Shown here: positions 7,907 through 15,468 of the stretch, one piece after another
Numbering within the stretch: the stretch's first letter is position 1
How the letters are laid out: every line of letters begins with the position of its first letter
DNA from: JADJPL01 sp049315745
Lineage (GTDB): Bacteria > Bacteroidota > Bacteroidia > Chitinophagales > Saprospiraceae
Direction: 5' to 3'
DNA: 41,566 nucleotides
Assembly: GCA_049315745.1 (NCBI GenBank)
Contig: JBMOJO010000007.1
Span: 1-41,566 of the forward strand
Made by a program: the position numbers and the translations under genes
The notes under the pieces: model-generated
Database searches by the model: none
Told to the model about the DNA's origin: nothing
What the model saw: the letters and a program-made list of their open reading frames with translations, nothing else

Positions 7907-9166
7907 ATGGCATATTTATTTACTTCAGAGTCCGTATCCGAAGGGCACCCGGACAAGATTGCCGATCAAATTTCGGACGCGCTGGTTGATCATTTCCTGG
8001 CCTTTGACCCCGCAGCCAAAGTTGCCTGCGAAACCCTGGTCACTACCGGACAGGTCGTGCTTGCCGGGGAAGTCAAATCCAAGACCTACCTCGACGTACA
8101 GCAAATTGCCCGCGACGTCATCCGCAGAATTGGCTACACCAAGTCCGAGTATATGTTCGAGGCTAATTCCTGTGGCATCCTCTCGGCGATCCACGAGCAA
8201 TCCCCGGATATCAACCAGGGGGTAGAGCGCGAGAAACCGGAAGACCAGGGCGCCGGCGACCAGGGCATGATGTTTGGATATGCGACAATCGAAACGGAAA
8301 ACTATATGCCGCTCGCGCTGGACCTGGCCCACCGCATCCTTTGGGAGCTGGCAGATATCCGCAAGAACCATGCGGACTTAATGCCCTATCTCCGCCCGGA
8401 TGCAAAATCCCAGGTGACCATCGAATATGCCGATGATCATAAGCCCGTGCGTATTGATACGATTGTCGTATCTACCCAGCACGACGATTTTGCGAGTGAT
8501 GACCGCATGCTGCACCGCATCCGGCAGGATATCATCAACATCCTGATTCCTCGCCTGAAAGGGAAGCTCCCCGTACATCTGCAGGCCCTGTTCACGGACG
8601 ATATCACCTATCATGTCAACCCCACAGGTAAATTCGTCATCGGTGGCCCTCACGGTGATACCGGTCTGACGGGCAGAAAAATCATTGTGGATACTTATGG
8701 CGGCAAGGGTGCACACGGCGGGGGCGCATTTTCCGGTAAAGACCCTTCCAAAGTGGATCGTTCGGCAGCCTATGCTACCCGCCATATTGCAAAAAACCTG
8801 GTAGCAGCAGGTGTTTGCGGCGAGGTACTGGTACAGGTATCGTACGCTATCGGCATCGCACGCCCCACCAATATCTATATCAATACGTATGGCTCTGCAA
8901 AAGTTCCTTTTTCGGATGGAGAAATTGCCAAAAAGGTAGATGCGATCTTTGATATGCGCCCTTTTGCCATCGAGCAACGATTAAAACTTCGCAACCCGAT
9001 CTATTCCGATACGGCTGCTTACGGGCACATGGGCAGGGCTCCCGAGCTGAAGACTATCGAACTTCGGGACGGCTCGGGCACCTATATGAGCAAAGAGGTA
9101 GAGACGTTTACGTGGGAGAAACTAGACTACGTTGACCAGGTAAAAGCTGCTTTTGGTATCGGGTAA
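7907..9166 (+). CDS. metK: S-adenosylmethionine synthetase
   Basis: This 419-residue enzyme makes S-adenosylmethionine from methionine and ATP, releasing phosphate and diphosphate; it acts as a cytosolic tetramer needing Mg2+ and K+. The N-terminal FTSESVSEGHPDKIADQIS carries the ATP-contacting histidine; GAGDQGMMFGYA and GGGAFSGKDPSKVDRS are the two family signatures. FVIGGPHGDTGLTGRK and the C-terminal PTNIYINTYGSAK are also conserved. It is somewhat longer than the about 385 residues of E. coli MetK, as usual in Bacteroidota. The start codon fits the canonical N-terminus. It stands alone with its own promoter and converges on the sugar transferase gene. Confidence 0.97.
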   Translation: MAYLFTSESVSEGHPDKIADQISDALVDHFLAFDPAAKVACETLVTTGQVVLAGEVKSKTYLDVQQIARDVIRRIGYTKSEYMFEANSCGILSAIHEQSPDINQGVEREKPEDQGAGDQGMMFGYATIETENYMPLALDLAHRILWELADIRKNHADLMPYLRPDAKSQVTIEYADDHKPVRIDTIVVSTQHDDFASDDRMLHRIRQDIINILIPRLKGKLPVHLQALFTDDITYHVNPTGKFVIGGPHGDTGLTGRKIIVDTYGGKGAHGGGAFSGKDPSKVDRSAAYATRHIAKNLVAAGVCGEVLVQVSYAIGIARPTNIYINTYGSAKVPFSDGEIAKKVDAIFDMRPFAIEQRLKLRNPIYSDTAAYGHMGRAPELKTIELRDGSGTYMSKEVETFTWEKLDYVDQVKAAFGIG

Positions 9167-9186
9167 ATGGCCAGGCTTGCCATAGC

Positions 9187-9292
9187 TGCTTTCCGCACAC
9201 GCCAGGTCTCCCGCACTTGCTTCCGTCGGTTGGCGCCGCAGGAGGGGGGTGCCGTGTGTGGGAAGCAGTAGTCCCATGGGTGCTTCCCATGG
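9187..9292. terminator. Convergent hairpins between metK and the sugar transferase gene
   Basis: TGCTTTCCGCACACG (9187-9201) can pair with CGTGTGTGGGAAGCA (9253-9267), 15 pairs with two G-U, around a 51-base loop. Next to it CCATGGG-TGCTT-CCCATGG (9274-9292) is a perfect 7-bp hairpin. Neither has a T-tract, so a role in ending the two converging transcripts is only plausible. Confidence 0.3.
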
Positions 9293-9302
9293 CATTCAGC
9301 AA

Positions 9303-10814
9303 CTACTTACCCTTGCCCTGCAGGACAACCCATCCGGTATAAAACATGATTTTGAAATCCAGGGCGAGGGACATATTTTCAATATACAAGATATCGAATT
9401 TCAGCCGCTGGACCATCTGTTCCACATTAGAGGCGTATCCATACTTCACCTGCCCCCAGGAAGTAATCCCCGGCCTTACCTTGAGCAAGTGGCGGTAATG
9501 AGGGGCTTTCTCTACAATCTGATCAATGTAAAACTGGCGCTCGGGCCGTGGGCCGACGACCGCCATATCCCCTTTCAATACATTCCAGAACTGGGGCAGC
9601 TCATCAAGTCGCCATTTGCGCATGATCGCGCCCCAGGGGGTACAGCGTTCGTCCCCGTCCTTCGAAAGTTGGGGGCCGCTATGCTCGGCATTGATATACA
9701 TAGATCGGAATTTATAGATTTGGAACGGACGACCGTTCCTTCCAACCCTTTCCTGGCAGAAAAAAACGGGCCCCGGTGACGATAGCCGTACCATGAGGGC
9801 GCTATAGGCATATAGCGGGGCGAGGAGTATCAGCGCCACAGCCGAAAAGACAATATCAAATACGCGTTTGGCAACCGACTGCCATGCCGGCAGGAGTTCC
9901 TGGCGGATTTGGATCAGCGCTTCGCCAAAGACCTGGTTCATTTTTACGCTTCCCAGAAGAATATCGTACATGTCGGGGATAATATTGATATGTACCTGTC
10001 GGTCAAAATCGAAAAGGGTGTTGAGGATGTCTTTCAGCTTATTGTGTTCGCTGGTCTCGACGGCAATGATGACCTCTTCCACCTCGTATTTGCGTACTAT
10101 AGCGGACAATTGGTCTATTTTTCCGAGGCAGGGGAGGAATTGCCGGAGTTCGTTGGTGCGCTTGCCATTAGAGTCAATAAAACCGATGAAGTGGTAGCCG
10201 GGGTTCCCGGGCTGTCGCAGGACTTCCCGATAGAGCTCAACTGCATTTTGATTGCCTCCGATGACCAGGGTGTTGAAACCGATGGTCCCGCTCTTGAGGC
10301 GTTGGTGGGCACGGGTGAGGAGAAAAGTACGCAGGCCTGCGGTGAAGAGGAAGTGGAAAGTGAACAGGGCGGCGAAGGCGATATAGTAATAGGTATAATC
10401 GGCTACCAGGTCGTCCAGGATAAGGATGAAGAAGAGGGCGGTAACGCCGAAAAAGCTCAGAAGGAAGGTACGGGCAAAGGTTGCGGTGCGCGAGAGACGG
10501 TAAATATCCCGGTATTGATCGAAGAGGGCATAAAAAAGCAGCCAGCCTGTCGGAACGATTGCCATGCCGTACCACAAGTTAGGGTCGTTGAAGACTTGCC
10601 GGAAGACGATTTGGCCTTCCTGGCCGGCACGGAAGAAGAAAAACATGAGCCAAGCGAGGCCTGCAGCACAGAAATCTGCTGTTTTATAGGCCAGGGTATG
10701 GATTTGGCGCTGCCGGGCGGTGTTTTTGGGTTGATGCTGGATAAGCGGGTCAGAAGTGGACCAATTTGATATTGTCCAGCTTGACGCGCGCATTTGTTCT
10801 GGATAGTGTACCAT
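9303..10814 (-). CDS. Polyprenyl-phosphate sugar phosphotransferase (exopolysaccharide initiation)
   Basis: This protein of up to 503 residues is a polyisoprenyl-phosphate hexose-1-phosphate transferase of the WbaP/WcaJ type, which starts exopolysaccharide or O-unit synthesis by moving a sugar phosphate from a nucleotide sugar to undecaprenyl phosphate at the inner membrane. Predicted membrane segments lie near residues 46-62, 82-98, 115-135 and 142-164. A Rossmann-like CoA-binding_3 domain follows (about 181-255, NTLVIGGNQNAVELYRE). A hydrophobic re-entrant helix at about 322-345 leads into the catalytic bacterial sugar transferase domain, with FCQERVGRNGRPFQIYKFRS, RKWRLDELPQFWNVLKGDM and VVGPRPE. 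The start is uncertain: ATG at 10814 or 10793, both overlapping the upstream lipoprotein gene (65 or 44 bases), which suggests coupled translation. It is the last gene of a three-gene operon. Confidence 0.92.
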   Translation of the reverse strand: MVHYPEQMRASSWTISNWSTSDPLIQHQPKNTARQRQIHTLAYKTADFCAAGLAWLMFFFFRAGQEGQIVFRQVFNDPNLWYGMAIVPTGWLLFYALFDQYRDIYRLSRTATFARTFLLSFFGVTALFFILILDDLVADYTYYYIAFAALFTFHFLFTAGLRTFLLTRAHQRLKSGTIGFNTLVIGGNQNAVELYREVLRQPGNPGYHFIGFIDSNGKRTNELRQFLPCLGKIDQLSAIVRKYEVEEVIIAVETSEHNKLKDILNTLFDFDRQVHINIIPDMYDILLGSVKMNQVFGEALIQIRQELLPAWQSVAKRVFDIVFSAVALILLAPLYAYSALMVRLSSPGPVFFCQERVGRNGRPFQIYKFRSMYINAEHSGPQLSKDGDERCTPWGAIMRKWRLDELPQFWNVLKGDMAVVGPRPERQFYIDQIVEKAPHYRHLLKVRPGITSWGQVKYGYASNVEQMVQRLKFDILYIENMSLALDFKIMFYTGWVVLQGKGK

Positions 10815-11652
10815 CGGAATTTATAGGTATTGCTGCTCTTATTATGACCTGGTAATCTTCGGAAACGCTGCCTGAAGTTTCCGGAGAAAAGTTAAAATAT
10901 ATTTTTTTCCAGGTTGGACTGGGGTTAAAACCGCTGATGAACCGGGCATTGGACGCCCCTGAAGCCCTGTTGGTAGCGATTACCCCGAAAACGACCGGCA
11001 CATCGGATTGATAATCTACTTCCAGGAATACGAATGCCCCCCGGGTGGTGAGCCCGGAATATTTTGAGGTCGTCGCCAGGACAACTTCAGGGTTTTGGGC
11101 GTTGAGTTCGATGGCCCCACTTCCGGAACCTTCAAACGGATTTTCCCTGTCGATGCGTATGCGGTTGCTTTCATTTCCTTTTACCAGGAGCTGGAAAGCA
11201 TGTCCGTCGTTTTCGAAACTTTCCAGCAGCGGGAAGCGGGCATTGCTTCGATAATTGATACGGGGCAAAATTTCGAGGGTTTCCCCTGCACTGAGGTTTT
11301 TGCGGATACTGATTTCCTGATAAAAGGGATAGATATCGGGCGTAGTGGATATTCCGTTTTCCCGGATCCCCGGGCTGATACTGATCTCCAGGTCGCCGGG
11401 GCCGAGGACGGGTACGACAGCGGGGAGGGTATATGCGCCGAGGAAAGTACCATTGACTTGGACCCATGCTTCGGTAATATTTGAGGAGGCGCTCCCCTGG
11501 GAGCGTGGGTCGGTCGCCAGCGAAAACGGTGCGATTTTTATCCAGGCAGGTGCGGGGTCGGGTGGGTCAATCCAGGTACAGGAATGCAGGAGGGCCAGGA
11601 ATGCTGCAGCGGATCCTATCTTTAGCATGCTTATTGGCATATTTTTGATCAT
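10750..11652 (-). CDS. Lipoprotein of unknown function in a polysaccharide operon
   Basis: This 300-residue protein has a lipoprotein signal: a hydrophobic stretch AAAFLALLHSC with the lipobox cysteine at about residue 25, followed by TWIDPPDPAP. The rest is predicted mostly beta: an N-terminal region (TEAWVQVNGTFLGAYTLP, a PEGA-like or carboxypeptidase-like beta module by appearance), then a jelly-roll-like C-terminal half (FPLLESFENDG through VKLDNIKLVHF) that resembles carbohydrate-binding modules in outline. I do not recognise a named family. The ATG at 11652 overlaps the stop of the upstream oxidoreductase by four bases, and the 3' end overlaps the sugar transferase gene, so it is firmly within that operon and probably works in export or surface attachment of the glycan. 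Confidence 0.8.
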   Translation of the reverse strand: MIKNMPISMLKIGSAAAFLALLHSCTWIDPPDPAPAWIKIAPFSLATDPRSQGSASSNITEAWVQVNGTFLGAYTLPAVVPVLGPGDLEISISPGIRENGISTTPDIYPFYQEISIRKNLSAGETLEILPRINYRSNARFPLLESFENDGHAFQLLVKGNESNRIRIDRENPFEGSGSGAIELNAQNPEVVLATTSKYSGLTTRGAFVFLEVDYQSDVPVVFGVIATNRASGASNARFISGFNPSPTWKKIYFNFSPETSGSVSEDYQVIIRAAIPINSDGTLSRTNARVKLDNIKLVHF

Positions 11653-12650
11653 GCGGGCAGCCCCTTATTTTTATTGAGTTTTGACTCGATACTTCCAATA
11701 ATCTGGTAGGCAAGTTTTAACGCCATATAGCCATCCTGGATATCCACTTTTGGGCGTTCGCCGTGCAGGATACTGTCGGCAAAGGTCTCGAGTTCCATTT
11801 GAATAGCATTGCCGGGCGATATGCCTGGATTGTCAATATGCAGATATTTGATTCCTTTTGGGGTGGGGAATGCGATGGGGGCCGGGTCTTCGGGCAGGGA
11901 GCCGGGGCGATCGTCCATGCGGATTACCTGGGCAGTTTTGTCGAGGAAATCGAGGCTGATATAGGCGTCGCGTTGGAACAGGCGTACTTTGCGCATCTGC
12001 TTCATGGAAATCCTACTGGCGGTAAGGTTTACGGTACACCCGTTTTCAAATTCGATCCGGGCGCTGGCAATATCTGGCGTTTCGCTTACTACGGCGACGC
12101 CGCTGGCGTCAACCCGGATTACCGGGGAGTCTATCATGCTCAGAACGATATCGAGATCGTGGATCATCAAGTCCAGTACCACCGAGACATCGGTACCTCT
12201 GGGGTTGAACATTGCCAGCCGGTGTGCTTCGATGAACATCGGTTCGAGGCGCATGTTGCCCAGTGCGAGCAAAGCAGGGTTAAAGCGTTCGACATGACCC
12301 ACCTGTACTTTTACCCCGTATTCCCTGCTCAGGCGGATCAACGCTTCCGCTTCTTCCAGGGTATGCGTCAGCGGTTTTTCGATAAAGACGTGCCGGCGCT
12401 GAAGGATCGCCTGCTCCGCAAGCTGAAAGTGGGTGACGGTCGGGGTGACGATATCCACGACGTCCACTGCTTCGATCAGCGCCTCCGCGGAGGAGAAGCA
12501 AGGGATGCCGAGCGTGGCCACGACATTTTCCATAATTTCCGGATCCGGATCAAAAAATCCTTTCAGCCGATAGTGCCGGGCGGCAAGTTGGATACATTTG
12601 AGGTGGATTTTCCCCAGATGCCCTGCGCCTAATACGCCGATATTGAGCAT
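11649..12650 (-). CDS. Gfo/Idh/MocA family oxidoreductase
   Basis: This 333-residue protein is an NAD(P)-dependent oxidoreductase acting on sugars or nucleotide sugars. The ATG at 12650 is chosen because it places the Rossmann fingerprint MLNIGVLGAGHLGKIH at the very N-terminus as in the family; the frame is open 19 codons further upstream. The family EKP motif appears in HVFIEKPLTHTLEEAE, and VQVGHVERFNPALLAL fits the substrate domain. The next two genes are a lipoprotein and an initiating sugar transferase, with overlaps of four bases or more, so a role in preparing a modified sugar for a surface polysaccharide is likely; family members include UDP-N-acetylglucosamine 3-dehydrogenases. The exact substrate is not determined. 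Confidence 0.9.
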   Translation of the reverse strand: MLNIGVLGAGHLGKIHLKCIQLAARHYRLKGFFDPDPEIMENVVATLGIPCFSSAEALIEAVDVVDIVTPTVTHFQLAEQAILQRRHVFIEKPLTHTLEEAEALIRLSREYGVKVQVGHVERFNPALLALGNMRLEPMFIEAHRLAMFNPRGTDVSVVLDLMIHDLDIVLSMIDSPVIRVDASGVAVVSETPDIASARIEFENGCTVNLTASRISMKQMRKVRLFQRDAYISLDFLDKTAQVIRMDDRPGSLPEDPAPIAFPTPKGIKYLHIDNPGISPGNAIQMELETFADSILHGERPKVDIQDGYMALKLAYQIIGSIESKLNKNKGLPA

Positions 12651-12726
12651 GGCAGTGAATTTGGAAGTTCTTGACGGTTGTGCCATAATGGGATTACCCT
12701 GGCGCAACAGGTCTTTATTGGGGCCG

Positions 12727-12765
12727 GTCGGCTGCCGGTGGTCTTTTCAGCACGGGCAGCCGGAC
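12727..12765 (-). terminator. Imperfect GC-rich hairpin between two minus-strand genes
   Basis: GTCGGCTGCCGGTG (12727-12740) pairs with CACGGGCAGCCGGAC (12751-12765) with small bulges; an 8-bp core CGGCTGCC/GGCAGCCG is perfect. It lies just after the stop of the small membrane protein gene (minus strand) and before the oxidoreductase. It lacks a T-tract, so it may be a processing or attenuation hairpin rather than a true terminator. Confidence 0.3.
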
Positions 12766-12775
12766 AAGCCGAGGT

Positions 12776-13075
12776 TTACCTGAAGTACATGAGTACCGCA
12801 CCAAAGAGGGTAATCAATGCAATCAGCACCGTCGCCATACGTATGGAATACCTCAGATGGTTGCAAAAGGTTTCGATTTCCCGATGAAAAGCAGGATAGC
12901 GCGGCAGTATTTCCTTTTCCCTCCGGTCTCGGTTGAAAATATGCGCTGTACCGAACTGGATACGGTTGCGCACCAGGATCTTATAAGACTGGAGTACCTT
13001 GACGCGGAAATATACATTCAGAAAGAGCATGGCGACAAACAAGCCGATGACGATACTCACGAGTAAAATATACAT
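12776..13075 (-). CDS. Small two-helix membrane protein, function unknown
   Basis: This 99-residue protein has hydrophobic segments at about residues 2-24 (ILLVSIVIGLFVAMLFLNV) and 79-98 (MATVLIALITLFGAVLMYF), separated by a basic loop of about 55 residues (KILVRNRIQFGTAHIFNRDR). I know proteins of this shape as conserved hypotheticals in Bacteroidota but no function. The ATG at 13075 is the only sensible start. It lies 61 bases downstream of the aldehyde dehydrogenase gene on the same strand and may share its transcript. Confidence 0.7.
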   Translation of the reverse strand: MYILLVSIVIGLFVAMLFLNVYFRVKVLQSYKILVRNRIQFGTAHIFNRDRREKEILPRYPAFHREIETFCNHLRYSIRMATVLIALITLFGAVLMYFR

Positions 13076-13136
13076 AGCCTGGTTTTTGAGGGCGCGGGCA
13101 GCGTATTTTAAAGATGCTTTTCTTTATTGCCGCGGG

Positions 13137-14570
13137 TTACACGCCCCATTTACTCAGAAATTTGAGCAGGCCGGTGACCCTTTTTGAATAGGGCGGAAAA
13201 ACGATGCTGAAGTCGAGAAACTTTCTTTTCACGATCGCTTTTGGGTTAGAAAATTCTTTGAACCCTTCAAAGCCCATATACCTGCCGATACCGCTGTTGT
13301 TGATTCCGCCAAAACCCATTTCCGGGTTGCTGAAGCCGAGGAGGTAATCGTTGACTACAGCGCTTCCGGAGGAGGTATTGCGGAGGATATAATCGGTAAA
13401 TTTTTTACTTTTTGCGGCGATATACAGGGTCAGCGGTTTAGGTTGTTTATTGACGGATTCGACGATTTCCTGTGCATGGTCAAAGAGGACGACCGGGAGT
13501 ATCGGGCCGAAGACTTCTTCATGGGCGATATCCATGGCATCTGTAATATCTGTGAGCAGGGTAGGCGGAACGAAGCGGTCGCTTTCCCGCCATTCGCCGC
13601 CGAGTATTTCGCGCGCGCCTTTTGCGAGGGCATCTTCGTAGAGCCCTCTCAGCCGTTGGTAGTGCCTGTGGCTGCTGATCCTTGCATAGTCCGATGAAAG
13701 GCCGGGCCCTTCCGTGCCGTATAATCTGGTGAGGGCGTTGCGGAATGCTGCGGTAAATGCCGGCTGCTGGGAGCGGTGCAGCATAACATAATCCGGGGCG
13801 ATGCAGGTTTGCCCATTATTCAGGCATTTGCCCCAGGCCAGGAGATAGGCCTGTTTTTCGAGATCGGCGCTTTGGTCAACGATTGCCGGAGATTTACCGC
13901 CGAGCTCAAGGGTGACGGAAGCCAGGTATTTTGCGGCAGCCGCCATTACGATTTTGCCTACTGCGGGGCTTCCGGTGAAAAAGATGTGGTTGAACGGGAG
14001 CTCAAGGAGGGCCGTAGCCGCCTTTACATCCCCTTGTACGACAGCGACGGCCTCCGGGGGGAACAAATCGCCGATCATTTTTGCGATAAACGCGGAGGTG
14101 TGCGCAGAAATCTCCGAGGGCTTGATGATTGCGGTATTCCCGGCTGCAATTGCGTCCACCAGGGGGGAGATTGCCAGGTTGAAGGGGTAGTTCCAGGGGG
14201 CGATAATGAGGCAGTTGCCCTTGGGCTCGTAGCGAATATGAGCATCCACTCCAAGGAGTAAGGGCGGCAGCCCCACTGCATGGGGTTGCATCCACCGCCG
14301 GAGGTTCCGTCGGGTATGCCGCAGGTGCTGGATAACAACGAGAATTTCCGACAGGCGCACTTCGGCTTCAGGTTTTCTGAAGTCCTTGTGCATGGCCTCA
14401 AAAAGGCCTTGCATTTTCGATTCGTCGAGCAGATAGCGCTCGATGCGTTTAAGGCTTTCGATGCGTTCGCCGGCCGTAGTGGCCGCGGCCCTGTGGGCAT
14501 ATTTTTGCTGGAGCTCGAAAAGGCTTTGAACTTCGGCTTCTATCGCGGAGGATGTGCTTGTTTCGATCAT
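13137..14570 (-). CDS. Aldehyde dehydrogenase, ALDH3-like
   Basis: This 477-residue enzyme oxidises aldehydes to acids with NAD(P)+. The catalytic cysteine is C256 in NNGQTCIAPDYVM and the general-base glutamate is E222 in LELGGKSP; APWNYPFNLAISPL, IIKPSE and HIFFTGSPAVGKIV are the usual coenzyme-site segments. The sequence style (short N-terminus, APWNYPF, GKCLNNGQTC) points to the ALDH3/fatty-aldehyde group. The ATG at 14570 is preferred over the frame's upstream ATG at 14603, since MIETSTSSAIEAEVQSL aligns with normal N-termini. It is the last catalytic gene of a minus-strand series after a monooxygenase, two SDRs and an acyl-CoA ligase, where it could supply the acid for CoA activation. 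Confidence 0.93.
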   Translation of the reverse strand: MIETSTSSAIEAEVQSLFELQQKYAHRAAATTAGERIESLKRIERYLLDESKMQGLFEAMHKDFRKPEAEVRLSEILVVIQHLRHTRRNLRRWMQPHAVGLPPLLLGVDAHIRYEPKGNCLIIAPWNYPFNLAISPLVDAIAAGNTAIIKPSEISAHTSAFIAKMIGDLFPPEAVAVVQGDVKAATALLELPFNHIFFTGSPAVGKIVMAAAAKYLASVTLELGGKSPAIVDQSADLEKQAYLLAWGKCLNNGQTCIAPDYVMLHRSQQPAFTAAFRNALTRLYGTEGPGLSSDYARISSHRHYQRLRGLYEDALAKGAREILGGEWRESDRFVPPTLLTDITDAMDIAHEEVFGPILPVVLFDHAQEIVESVNKQPKPLTLYIAAKSKKFTDYILRNTSSGSAVVNDYLLGFSNPEMGFGGINNSGIGRYMGFEGFKEFSNPKAIVKRKFLDFSIVFPPYSKRVTGLLKFLSKWGV

Positions 14571-14637
14571 GGTATGGTTTTTAAAAATGGAAGGCCTGAG
14601 CATTGGATAAGGTTCAATGATTGTGGGGCCGGGACGT

Positions 14638-15459
14638 TCAGGAGCTAAATTTTTCGAAATTACGGTCTTTAAATACCCAGCGTTCGTAAGCTTTGGGAAA
14701 GAGACGGGCGAGCCAGTCTATTTTTCGGGCATCAGACCCGATAACGAGGCGGTTATTCTTTGTGCGTATTGCTTCGACGATCTGCGCTGCCGCTTCGTCA
14801 GCGGAGGTAATGGCCATACGCTCAAAGATTTTGGCAAACTTGTCCAACTGGGGGCGGTTTTCGGATTCGATGTTCCGCACGATATTGGTCCGGATACCCC
14901 CGGGATGGACGCAGGTCACCGTGACCGGCGAGTCGCCGAGTTCTACCCGGAGCGTTTCGGTGAAGCCCCGGACAGCGAACTTCGAGGTGACATAAGCTCC
15001 CTGATTGGGGTAACCGATCACGCCGAAGATGCTGGAAATATTGACCAGTGCGGCCTCGGGCCGTTGTTTAAGGTAGGGGAGGAAGGCTTTAGTGCCGTAG
15101 ATCACGCCCCATAGATTAACCCCGAGAATTTTTTCAAACGTATCGTACCCACAGCGTTCGAGCAGGCGCTGCTCATGGGTAATACCGGCATTATTGACGA
15201 CAATGTCCACCTGGCCGAAGTGTTGGATGGTTTCTTCTGCAAAGCGGTGCACTTCGTCCCGTTGCGATACGTCGAAGGACTTTCCCCAGGCATTGCCGCC
15301 GGAGGCCTGGATTTCCTCAAGGGTCTGTTGCAGGTTGGCTGCATTCCAATCATTAAGGGCGAGGCGGGTGCCTTCCCTTGCCAGTTGTATAGCCAATGAC
15401 TTTCCGATACCGGAGCCCGCCCCTGTGATGACGGCGACTTTGTTGCGTAGGTTATTCAT
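14638..15459 (-). CDS. Short-chain dehydrogenase/reductase (SadH-like)
   Basis: This 273-residue protein is a classical SDR. The nucleotide-binding motif is TGAGSGIGK (residues 12-20), NNAG is at 89-92, and the catalytic set is Ser142/143 with Tyr156 and Lys160 (GAYVTSKFAV). LNDWNAANLQ, with Asp at the end of beta-2, suggests NAD rather than NADP. A C-terminal extension (WLARLFPKAYERW) resembles SDRs found beside flavin monooxygenases and acyl-CoA ligases in actinobacteria, such as mycobacterial Rv3085. It begins 9 bases after the stop of the acyl-CoA ligase gene, so co-transcription is nearly certain. It probably interconverts an alcohol and an aldehyde or ketone on the same pathway. Confidence 0.92.
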   Translation of the reverse strand: MNNLRNKVAVITGAGSGIGKSLAIQLAREGTRLALNDWNAANLQQTLEEIQASGGNAWGKSFDVSQRDEVHRFAEETIQHFGQVDIVVNNAGITHEQRLLERCGYDTFEKILGVNLWGVIYGTKAFLPYLKQRPEAALVNISSIFGVIGYPNQGAYVTSKFAVRGFTETLRVELGDSPVTVTCVHPGGIRTNIVRNIESENRPQLDKFAKIFERMAITSADEAAAQIVEAIRTKNNRLVIGSDARKIDWLARLFPKAYERWVFKDRNFEKFSS

Positions 15460-15468
15460 GTTGTACTA

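Noticed and set aside
9909..10769. Long plus-strand open frame opposite the sugar transferase
   Set aside because: It is the antisense of a well-supported gene, and its composition is highly acidic and family-less.
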